This document shows positions 19,131 to 28,177 of a DNA stretch of 64,000 nucleotides, piece after piece (position 1 is the first letter of the stretch; every line of letters starts with the position of its first letter). Source of the stretch: Schizochytrium sp. TIO01. Its lineage: Eukaryota; Sar; Bigyra; Thraustochytrida; Thraustochytriidae. The stretch spans positions 4,345,040 through 4,409,039 of the forward strand of contig SMSO01000035.1 in NCBI GenBank assembly GCA_004764695.1, read 5' to 3'. Under the pieces are notes generated by a model. That model was not told the origin of the DNA. It saw only the letters and a list, made by a program, of their open reading frames with translations, and did not search any database. A program made the translations under genes and the position numbers.

Positions 19131-19874
19131 AGCATCATGTCACGAGTAGAATAGAAATTAGGTTTGATTCCAGAGCTTAATAGCACAACTCTGATCAGTC
19201 CGAGACTGCTCCATTCAATTCTTTTGCTTGAGAAAATAGTGAAAGTATATTTCTTGTTAGCTTGATAAGAAGGCACTTCAGATGCTGAAAAACACTCCAA
19301 AAGCAAAACTCTGTATTTGGCTTTGGCTCCAGGTTCCCCCTACTGTTCTATACTCAGCAGCAATCAGATCTCGGGCATTATTAACTATTTGTATTTGTCA
19401 CATGATATTGGTTCATGGAAAAAGGATTAATGCACGTCTCTGCGCGATCTTTGGTTTTAATCATCCTTACATTCTAATTAATCAAGAGAAACCCTGTACA
19501 TTATCAGAGTAGTACAACATGAGACACCTTTTCATGTACGCTCTTTCCCAGTGCGTCATGAGCGAAACCTTTACTTTATGCCAGAACGAGGCTCCTCTGT
19601 GATTCTGAAGTTATGTGGAGTTGCTCAGACCAACATTAAAACTTCAGAAATTATGAGACTATCTAGGCATCAAAAGTAGACTTGTCCGAGATCATTACAA
19701 AAAAGAACATGCACACAAAAACGTTTTATTTCCGCAACTGGCAGGGTGGGCAACAGCTGCACGACAGCTGCACGGGTGCAAAGAGCTGTAACTCACATCG
19801 AGATTACATGATGAATGGCCCAAAAATAAAACAACAGAGAGATAGACACACAAAAACAAAGGTAAAAAATTATG
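19131..19874. other. spacer between tRNA-Gly copies 1 and 2
   Basis: AT-rich, no gene or repeat seen apart from the terminator A-run on the left of copy 2. Unrelated in sequence to the other spacers. Confidence 0.45.
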
Positions 19875-19969
19875 AGCGCATGGAGGGACTCGAACCCCCT
19901 TCATCAGCTATCATGCCTACCGAATCAGGTAGATGGAAGGCTAAGATAATACCCATATACGACATGCGC
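19875..19969 (-). tRNA. tRNA-Gly(UCC) with intron, copy 2
   Basis: The mature sequence is identical to copy 1. Anticodon TCC at 19935-19937, 24-nt intron at 19910-19933 with one substitution in the intron loop. The leader is at 19970-19993. Confidence 0.82.
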
Positions 19970-20014
19970 GTCGTATCACTCCAACTGGAGATGCATTGAA
20001 ACTTGGTACAAAGG

Positions 20015-20020
20015 TATAAA
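20015..20020 (-). promoter_or_regulatory. TATA-like element upstream of tRNA-Gly copy 2
   Basis: TTTATA on the minus strand, again 46 nt upstream of tRNA nucleotide 1, the same distance as in copy 1. Confidence 0.45.
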
Positions 20021-20581
20021 ACCTTTCGGGTTTGGAAGCTAGTTCGACCAAATCTGATGTTGCCTTTTTGAAAAACAAAGAAGCCTCCATACCTAGTATA
20101 CAATGGTTTCAAGAAATTGTTAAGTTTCTGCTCTTTATAAAACAATGCAGTCTTGTCAAATATCTGGTGAATTGAGTATTCTCCCGGTTTTTTTTTTCGG
20201 TTTTTTTCACACCATTATGTTTGCAGAATCGTTTTACCTAAAGACTTCGTTTATCATGATGGTTCATTCAGAAAAGTTCGTATGGAGTTTTTAGCAAAGT
20301 CATTCAAGACAAGAAATACCTGCCTGGACCTCGCCACAAGCACGATCGAGGTTACATACCGACAAGGCTTAAATACCAAAAAGGAAGGTCCGCGATAATT
20401 AGAACAAGCACCTTTTTTAATTAAATAATAAGTTTTTGTAGGATTAATTCGTATCTCATACCTCGAGGCAAGATCTATAATATTCTTCAAACAAAACGAA
20501 ATCTACACGACAATTGGGTTGTGTTTTTTTGAAGTTGCTGCTGCAAAAAGTAAAGAATTAAACTAAAGAGAAAAAAATATG
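20021..20581. other. spacer between tRNA-Gly copies 2 and 3
   Basis: AT-rich with T-runs near 20190-20207. No gene seen. Confidence 0.45.
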
Positions 20582-20676
20582 AGCGCATGGAGGGACTCGA
20601 ACCCCCTTCATCAGCTATCATGCCTACCGAATCTGGTAGATGGAAGGCTAAGATAATACCCATATACGACATGCGC
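20582..20676 (-). tRNA. tRNA-Gly(UCC) with intron, copy 3
   Basis: The mature sequence and intron (20617-20640) are identical to copy 1; anticodon at 20642-20644. The leader (20677-20700) has one change that keeps pairing with the D-arm as a wobble. No clear TATA at the -46 position, only an A-run. Confidence 0.82.
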
Positions 20677-20700
20677 GTCGCATCACTCCAACTGGAGATA

Positions 20701-21289
20701 CAGAGAATCTGCTTTCACCTCAACAAAAAGCTTGGCAAATCCAACAAAACAAAATTACTCCTGAATAAAGTCAAACAAAGTTACTGAGTCGTCGTACCAT
20801 CGATACATAAATAACGGCAACATAGGTTGACTATGCTGTATGAATTGATCAGGGCGCACTGTAACACCTAGGTGCTCTTGCTGTCAAATTTTGTCGAATA
20901 GAAATATGCTAAACCCGGAAACTATAGCCAGCTTTAATTAATAATGGTAAGAAAACATGAGGTCATCCAAATAATATATCATTTTTATTATTTCCAAGTT
21001 TAATCTTTGATAATTTTTGCTTTTTGCTTTTTTCAAATGAAAAATAATAATCTTGAAGAGCAGCCTTAAATTTAATAGATAAATAAACAAACAAATAAAA
21101 ATTAAAAATTATATATATAATGAAGGTTTTCCTATAAACGAAGTTTACGATTACTTGTTCTTACAGTAAACATTAACAGCTGCAACCCCTGTAAGATATC
21201 AGCACAATTAATGATACTATTTTCACTTCATTGAAGTGACCAACTTGAAGTGAAAAATAAAGAAAAATTTTAGTAGAATAAAAAATATG
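20701..21289. other. spacer between tRNA-Gly copies 3 and 4
   Basis: Strongly AT-rich (notably 20935-21120). No gene seen. Confidence 0.45.
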
Positions 21290-21385
21290 AGCGCATGGAG
21301 GGACTCGAACCCCCTTCATCAGCTATCATGCCTACCGGAATCTGGTAGATGGAAGGCTAAGATAATACCCATATACGACATGCGC
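21290..21385 (-). tRNA. tRNA-Gly(UCC) with intron, copy 4
   Basis: The mature sequence is identical to the other copies; anticodon at 21351-21353. The intron (21325-21349) has one extra base, 25 nt in all. The leader (21386-21408) is the GGGGAATACGAC variant shared with copy 5. Confidence 0.82.
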
Positions 21386-21431
21386 GTCGTATTCCCCAAC
21401 TGGAGATGACTATAGTCAGCGAACACATCCT

Positions 21432-21437
21432 TATAAA
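21432..21437 (-). promoter_or_regulatory. TATA-like element upstream of tRNA-Gly copy 4
   Basis: TTTATA on the minus strand, 47 nt upstream of tRNA nucleotide 1, close to the 46 nt seen in copies 1 and 2. Confidence 0.4.
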
Positions 21438-21679
21438 GGATAATTTAAGAAACCACTAAGAATCATTATAAAATTAAAAACTATCTGACATACTGGCCGG
21501 GTTTAAATGCGTTTAAAAAAAAGGAAAAGTAAAGTCATTGGTTTTCTCCTAAGATTTCTTTTTTCATCAGATTTTTTAAAATGCTATGAATTGATTTACA
21601 AATTAAAAAGAATCCAACTTCTAAGAAGTCTTGGCTTGATTACAATAAAATAAAATAGAAAAGGGAAGCAAAAAATATG

Positions 21680-21774
21680 AGCGCATGGAGGGACTCGAAC
21701 CCCCTTCATCAGCTATCGTGCCTACCGAATCTGGTAGATGGAAGGCTAAGATAATACCCATATACGACATGCGC
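21680..21774 (-). tRNA. tRNA-Gly(UCC) with intron, copy 5
   Basis: The mature sequence is identical to the other copies; anticodon at 21740-21742. The intron (21715-21738) has one substitution. The leader (21775-21797) matches copy 4, so copies 4 and 5 are the closest pair. Confidence 0.82.
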
Positions 21775-21797
21775 GTCGTATTCCCCAACTGGAGATG

Positions 21798-22154
21798 ACT
21801 CAGATACAGCAATACTTGGTCTTAAACCTTGTTTTGTTAGCTATTCTCCTGTATGGAAGTAATCGCTTTTGTTGTGGCGGATGGATTTAGTTTTGATTAA
21901 CAAACTCAAATTGAGACGAAAGTGATGAAATGCAAGATGATGAAGGGAGAAGAATTGCAGAATTTTATGGAAGTAAGATTTATGGCATGACAAACTGAGT
22001 TTCATTTCTTATACTCCAAGATGTGTAATAATCGAGAAAGAAGTTTCTGCAAGGCCGCTCCTACTTGTATGGCGTTGGGCTCGACGGGATGATGACCAAA
22101 GCAACTAGCGACGCGAAAAAACTAATGCGGTTGTCTTGAATGGGGATATACTGA
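21798..22154. other. spacer, no gene seen
   Basis: AT-rich to about 22050, then more mixed composition. A possible splice acceptor (TTTGCAG) lies at about 22178-22184, just before the coding-like frame that follows. Confidence 0.4.
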
Positions 22155-22532
22155 TTGCTAGCGCAGAGCATTGGGGTTTGCAGGAGCCCGAGAAGCGCAC
22201 AAACGGCTTTGCAAATTGATGAAGTAAGAAGAATTCAGAAAGCCAGATTCGAAGAAGTAGACCTTTCAGGTGAGTTGGGCACTGCAAAATATAAAAAATT
22301 ACTTAGAAAGCGTGGCTCTCATAAAGATACTCCTATAATCCACAAACAAACTATCCAAAATCACCCGGAAGAGAATTTGGATACTGTTGTATACTATTAT
22401 AGCTATCGTTATTGGTGGCACGAATGGATGATGTCGCTAGCTATCGATATTCTCGAGGTTGTTGATGTAATAGAATGGCAACTAGCATGGCAGGGTGAAG
22501 CAGCGGATGATGAGACAAGAAGCTTTTGCTAA
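22155..22532 (+). CDS. possible exon of an unidentified protein
   Basis: An open frame of 125 codons with protein-like composition but no ATG near its left end, so it would be a 3' exon joined to something upstream. The product would be charged at first and later contain an aromatic cluster (VVYYYSYRYWWHEW) in a helical setting. That is loosely reminiscent of the end of SANT/Myb-like domains, but not enough for a call. A strong donor-like AGGTGAGT at about 22269 inside it makes the exon limits uncertain. It converges on the DUF2252 gene, whose stop is only about 70 bp away. Confidence 0.3.
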   Translation: MLAQSIGVCRSPRSAQTALQIDEVRRIQKARFEEVDLSGELGTAKYKKLLRKRGSHKDTPIIHKQTIQNHPEENLDTVVYYYSYRYWWHEWMMSLAIDILEVVDVIEWQLAWQGEAADDETRSFC

Positions 22533-22598
22533 ACCAGATAGATGAGATCCTCCAAGAGACTACCAATTCCATCCGGCCTTGGTCAGGAAATTTGGCGA

Positions 22599-24446
22599 TC
22601 ATGAGCAACTATGCGGCCTCTCGCCGCCATTGAGGAGATGCCAGGATGTTTTAGTGTCGCGGCGTGGGTTCACATAACCTCTCACCATGCTCCACGCCTT
22701 GGTTTGGCGCTTTGTCTCATCCATGGCAAACTGGTGAACTTGGTTAGTAAAGTTCTGAATACCGACCGAGTGACGCAAGTAGTTTTGGATTTGACTGCAG
22801 ATCTCCAGATCGACAGCAGACTCCTGATCCGGATCACAAAGGTGGTTGTTGCATCTAGCCCGCATGTGATAGAGGGCAAGTGCGCGACCACCATGCGCAG
22901 AGTATTGAAGGTACTCGTCTTTGGTGAGCTCTTCGAGATCAACACCAACATTGTGCTTTGATTTCTCTCGAACGATGTAAGCCTTTCCACGAAAGGTGGT
23001 CCATCCGTAAAAGAGGTTTGTGTAGGGCCATGAGGAGCGCTCGGCATCAACAGCACGCTTACCCTCTTGCTGCGCGGTGTAAGAGTAGCGAAAGAAGACC
23101 TGAAGGACGGAGTTAACCTCTTCTTTCATCTCGAGGATAATATATCCATACTTTTGAGATGCGTAGCGTCCTTTGATAAGGATGTAAAATCTATTGAGTC
23201 CAATCGATCCGGTGCCGCTACCTTCCTTACGGGCCACAGCGACAACTTTGTAGAACTTCCCATCATTGGGGAACTTGGCAAGCGCTGCGACACCATGGTA
23301 TAAGTAAGCATCGATGGATTCTTGGAACTCAGGGATCAGCTCTGTAGGTAGTGGGGTGATCTGGTCGCTCTGAATGAACTGATCAGTCTTCAGGTCGATC
23401 ATCATCTTCTTCTCGAGAAACTTGAGGGTGTTCTTAGTGGTCTCAGTGTCTCTGGACTTCAGAAAGAGTGTCTGAATGAGCGGTGCGTGCTCGTTCACAT
23501 AAGATCCATTCTCCGTAAAGCGCTCCGAGTTGGTAAAGTCACAGTTTGGGTGGTCCACGAATGTTGATACATACGCCTCCACAAAAGCCCGAGCCGAGTT
23601 TGAGTCATCCTCCTCGGCCCATGCTCTCGATCTCGAACCCAGCGCGAAACCTGTTGCGCCGCGCTTTACGTCCCAGCTAAACGGTGTTGTAAACGACTGG
23701 TCAAAGTCATTCACACCCCATACTAGCGCACCATTTGCCTGAACCATGACACCAAAGTTCTCAGGGTGACAATCACCGTTTGAATACACGCGCGGCATAC
23801 TGATGCGCTTTGCGGCGAATTGAGGGTCCGAACACATCATGTTGTAGTCGAACAGGGCCGCGGCACCGCGGAAGAAGACAAAAACTGTGTTGTCGGCTAG
23901 CTTTTCGATCTTACTGTTCACCGCCTCCAGGCTTTTTCCACCCTGTAGTGCCGCAGCGCAGTTCTCAATCTGGAATGCTGTGCGGATTCGAGGCATGCCG
24001 CGGTGGTCACACTCCACAAGTGGCAGGTACTGGCCGGAACACCAACCTGAACACAGTGTTCCGTTCAGCCGTGTATGGTTATTCCCACGGTCACCTGCGC
24101 CATACGCGTCGATTCCTTCGTAAGCATCTAAGTCTACCTGGTCCGCGTCCCGCGTGGCAAGAGGCGCTTTTGAAGATGGAGACGAAGCTGATGCTTTCGA
24201 ATCTGCCGCAGAGGACGACGGCGACGGTGAGGAGGAGGAGGCCTGCATCTCGACGGCCAGCTCAGCGAAGCCGTCGGAGAGGGCATCAGGAGCAATCCCG
24301 CTGTCACGCTGGACAACGGCGGATAAAGTCGAGGGAGGCTGCGAGCTGATGGCGAGGCATGCCAGCAGCACCATCACAGCGAGACCAGCCACCGTCAGGC
24401 TTCGCGAGGACCGCGCAGAGCCCACGGAGGCATAGGATCCCGACAT
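22599..24446 (-). CDS. membrane-anchored DUF2252 family protein
   Basis: A 615-residue protein. The DUF2252 core covers about residues 150-560 and shows the family's conserved blocks: FVFFRGAAA, SNGDCHPENFG and GVNDFDQSFTTPFSWDVKR. DUF2252 is distantly related to kinase/phosphotransferase folds, and the GDxHxxN and NDFD motifs resemble their catalytic and metal-binding loops; its substrate is unknown. A hydrophobic segment at about residues 19-35, after a short basic-Ser start, acts as a signal anchor or signal peptide, so the domain probably faces the lumen or outside. The chosen start is the ATG at 24446; the frame is open 87 nt further up but only through a TTG. The gene is GC-richer than its surroundings. 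The family is common in bacteria and scattered in eukaryotes. Confidence 0.8.
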   Translation of the reverse strand: MSGSYASVGSARSSRSLTVAGLAVMVLLACLAISSQPPSTLSAVVQRDSGIAPDALSDGFAELAVEMQASSSSPSPSSSAADSKASASSPSSKAPLATRDADQVDLDAYEGIDAYGAGDRGNNHTRLNGTLCSGWCSGQYLPLVECDHRGMPRIRTAFQIENCAAALQGGKSLEAVNSKIEKLADNTVFVFFRGAAALFDYNMMCSDPQFAAKRISMPRVYSNGDCHPENFGVMVQANGALVWGVNDFDQSFTTPFSWDVKRGATGFALGSRSRAWAEEDDSNSARAFVEAYVSTFVDHPNCDFTNSERFTENGSYVNEHAPLIQTLFLKSRDTETTKNTLKFLEKKMMIDLKTDQFIQSDQITPLPTELIPEFQESIDAYLYHGVAALAKFPNDGKFYKVVAVARKEGSGTGSIGLNRFYILIKGRYASQKYGYIILEMKEEVNSVLQVFFRYSYTAQQEGKRAVDAERSSWPYTNLFYGWTTFRGKAYIVREKSKHNVGVDLEELTKDEYLQYSAHGGRALALYHMRARCNNHLCDPDQESAVDLEICSQIQNYLRHSVGIQNFTNQVHQFAMDETKRQTKAWSMVRGYVNPRRDTKTSWHLLNGGERPHSCS

Positions 24447-26418
24447 GGCGTCCAACTTGGTACGATCCCGAACTGTCGCGGCCCGTCTTCGCGCGAGCCT
24501 GCCCCTGATTCGGTACTGAGCGCCAAGATTCAATCCCAGTCAATCCTCGAATTCCAAGGAATCAAATCATGGAAGCCAAAGGCCTCTCGCACTTAAGGTG
24601 GATGGCGCCCTATTTCCATGCAAAGTGGGCACTCCGAACCATGCACCATATTACGATCCCAGAGCTTTTGGGAGCACACTTTCATGGCAGCGCTTCAGAA
24701 CTATAAACCCTGTCAAGAGGAGCATAGGGCAGACTAGGGAGGGCGTGGACACTGCATTGGCACCTTAATGAGGATTGGGAAGCTGTGGAGTACTACTGTG
24801 CCAAGCGAGAGCAGGGGAGCTTGAGAAGCTGGCGTCGAGGCGTTGAAATGCCTGGCAACGTAGCAAGCAAAGCAAATGCATCAACGCGTTATGATGGCTG
24901 TTGAAGCATGACGTGTGGGTTGAGGGGTTGTGGACTGTTGCAAGTGCTTCGTGAAGGACTTAAATGCGGGAACGCTTGACCAATTTGGGAAGAGTACCTG
25001 GCTTGGATGTGACTCTGTTCTACGCATGCCAGGCAGAAGATCTGCTACCTATGCACCTTAAGTGTGCAAGGTGATTGACAAGCTCACCTATTACATGTTA
25101 AAATGTAGTGCTGTGCCCATTTGGGAAAGGCCACCAGCTTTCTGCAACGGGGTCTCTCTCTCTCATGGTCTGGATCACAAATTCATTCTTTGGTTTTGAG
25201 AAACTTTAGTGCATCCTTCCCTGGAAATGGAGGCAAATGGCAGTCTAAACCGCGACATGTAAGAGTGGAGATATTGGAGTCTGGAGATTCTATCTAGTCT
25301 CTACCTGGGACATGTTAGCCACGATCCAGAAGTTTACAGTCTTGATGGGAAAGTGGTTGCTTTGCTATCTATTTTCATAGCTGTTGACTTTAAAATGAGG
25401 CTAGAAGATGAGATTGCTCCTAGGTAAAACACTATTGATAGATAGGAGAAAGGGGGTATCTACTATACTTTAGACGCACCATTAATTTAAGTGTGAATGA
25501 GAGACTTGTACCTCTGTTGACGGAATTATACGCCCAACAAGATAATTTGACTCATTCAAGACCTGTCTCTATTCAAGACCGAGGCGACAATTTACAAGAG
25601 GAGTAGTGCATGCATGCCCTCCTTCGTTTTTATTCAAGATATTTGCCAGCATCGGCTAAGATATGTCATCAACACTAGTTCAGAGCATAGTTCTTAAAAT
25701 ACTAAGCGTGAGCTCGCTTTCAATTTTACGCTTTGACCGAGTTTAATTTAGGGACACATCACTTTCTTGAGAAGTGATGAGTTACTCGACATCAAGTGTC
25801 TTGGCTTCCAAATCGCGCGAAACACTTCTCGTGCATCATGGTCACGGTAAACTAGGCGTGTCTTCATTTTCTTAACTCTTAAGATTCCCAACGAAGGATT
25901 CCAAGAGCAATGGCAATTGCCAAATTTACCTGATAGATCTAAAACACCTCTGTAAATCACAATCCTGCAAAGAATGCCTCTCTCGACAGCGCAGAAGCCA
26001 CAATGTACTACGCCATCCATTCTTCCCGTTAGGTCATCCTAGGAAGGAGCAGAACAGAGAACAACGAAAGAACTGCTTATCATGATAAGCGCCTTCAGGA
26101 AACCTAGGAGGTAGGTAGCATTAGTAGTAGTGCCTAGTTCAGTAGTAGCTGTATATTGATTAATATGTGCGGCTTTTTCTTCTCTCTTCTTCTTCGGTGT
26201 TCTTATTTTCTTCTTTTTCTTGCACGGTTCGCGCTGACCCTCATCGCAGACCTGCAATCGGCATCTTGGAGCGCATCGTGCATCTGGCGAAACTCTCTCT
26301 GGGAGTCGCTTGCGAGCTTTGCGGGGTTTGTTGATAACGACTGTCTGGTTGGACTGTCTGAGCGTGAGACTCTCCGGTTCGGTGACTGAGATTGAGCATT
26401 TGGAGCATCGATCACATC
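24447..26418. other. intergenic region, divergent promoters
   Basis: Separates the divergent DUF2252 and SEC14-like genes. An open frame on the minus strand at 25748-26020 starts with ATG but has no recognisable domain and is not called. A TAGGAGGTAGGTAGCATTAG element at about 26104 lies some 315 bp before the SEC14-like start. Confidence 0.45.
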
Positions 26419-28177
26419 ATGGCGACGCAAGACGCTCAGCAGCAGCAAGAACAAGTGGACGAGCTGTAGGTTTTGAAATGACGAAGAATCGTGATACCAG
26501 ATTAGATAATGGGAAAGTGAGCCACTGACGAGGTTTCTGTTTGATTATTTTCTAATGTTGGGAACTCATGCTATACGTGGAAAATGCCCGGCACTCTTCG
26601 AATTACTTTGGCTTCTTGGGCATCTTTCTGGAAATTAATGGATGCTATTTTCTATATGGTTGTGTCAACTTTCGGGAACGCTATACGAAAACAACAACTT
26701 ATGCTTTCTTTTTTAACTATTTATGTTGTGATCTCTATCTCGATTGTTGAGCAATTTTCACTGCTACAATGGTCCCCGCAATGATTTTGGAAATGCAATA
26801 TTCTGTTCATAAACAGAAAGGCAGCCATCAAGGAGCGTGCCGAAGCACAGCAGCTGGACTTAAATGTTATCTGCTTCAAAGATGAACCATTGGACGAGGC
26901 CCTGCAAAGGTTTCTGCAAGCACGCAAGTTTGACCTCGAGGAGACCCTGAAATGCATTTCTTCTGCTATTACCTGGCGCAATGAGAACGCATCCAAGTGG
27001 GTGGCTGAAGGTAAATCTGCTTGCCTACAGGCTGATGAAACCGAAGTGAAACAATTCTACAAGGGTGGGTACGCTGGTCACTGTAAAATTGGTCGTCCGT
27101 AAGTTCTTGTTATTTTGAACCACCTGTCCGCAAATCAGCTACTCCGCGATTGGACTAATTTACTCCTACATCAGGGAGTTAAATATCTAGATTGGTTTGA
27201 ATCCTTTCAATCTTGACCTGATCTGTGTGAAAATCATCAAGGCCTACACATGAAAAAATTCAGCACTAACATTCTATTGTGCCTTGACTACATTCGCAAC
27301 TAATTTCTTCATCGGACGCATATGGGAATTGATGCGGAATTGTACAATCGATATATAATTTAGCATTTGGTATGAGCAAACTGGCAACGCAGATATTAGT
27401 GCCTTGCACTGTCTTACAACAGATCAACGTTTTACCAAATACCACGTATGCCTGATGGAGGAGCTCCAGGATAAGTATGCTGAAAGCAGCAAGCTCTTTG
27501 GACGTACCATCAACAAAACTCTTTCTATCCTTGATCTTCAAGGTGTCACCATGGCCAAGTTGAACTCGGAGACTTTGAACTTTGTCAAATGCATTGCTCA
27601 GGTTGACAGCGATAACTACCCTGAAACAATGGGTCTCATGCTTATTATCAACGCCCCCGGCATCTTTCAGGTTGCGTGGAAGATGATTAAGGGATTTTTG
27701 GATCCCCGCACTGTTAGCAAGATTGAAATTTTTGGTGATAAGTCCACCTGGAAGCCCCGTCTCGCTGAGCTTGTCGACGATGACCAGCTTCCTGCCGAGC
27801 TCGAGGGAAAGGGTCCTCCGTGCCTCTCTGCAGAGGTCCCCTTCATCGAAAAGGACATGGCAAGTGGAGATCAAGCGATCGTATCGCTTGCTGTTGATGA
27901 TGGTGACAAAGTCACATACCGTTTTTTTACGCGCCCAGCTGGCAATATTGTCTTTAAGCTGGTTTTCAAGCCTGTGGGAGATGACAGTAAGGCTGTTGAG
28001 CTTGTCCCGTCTAAACAATACTCTGAAGCGGAATGCAGTAACAATAGCCTTGTTCATGGAACCGTTACTTGTCCTGGAGAAGGTCTAGTGGAAGCTATTT
28101 GGGAGCACCCTAACTGGTGGAGCCGTACTCTCCTCTACCGTGCGTTTAAGGAGATTCCAAATGCCGACGAGGCTTAA
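26419..28177 (+). CDS. SEC14-like lipid-transfer protein with GOLD domain, three exons
   Basis: Exons at 26419-26465, 26817-27098 and 27364-28177 join in frame to give 380 residues. Introns are 351 bp (GTAGGT...CAG) and 265 bp (GTAAGT...TAG). The junctions restore typical family text: DELKAAIKERAEA across the first and GRPIWYEQTGNADI across the second. The N-terminal CRAL-TRIO helices (LQRFLQARKFDLEETL) are followed by the CRAL-TRIO lipid-binding domain (YHVCLMEELQ, SILDLQGVT, NAPGIFQVAWKMIKGFLDP). A C-terminal GOLD-type beta domain follows from about residue 265. This is the layout of SEC14L and patellin proteins, which move phosphatidylinositol or other lipids between membranes. No membrane segment seen. 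Confidence 0.9.

Noticed and set aside
18983-20700. Several 60- to 130-codon frames sharing the same protein segment (GIILAFHLPDSVG)
   Set aside because: These are translations of the tRNA-Gly gene copies, not proteins.
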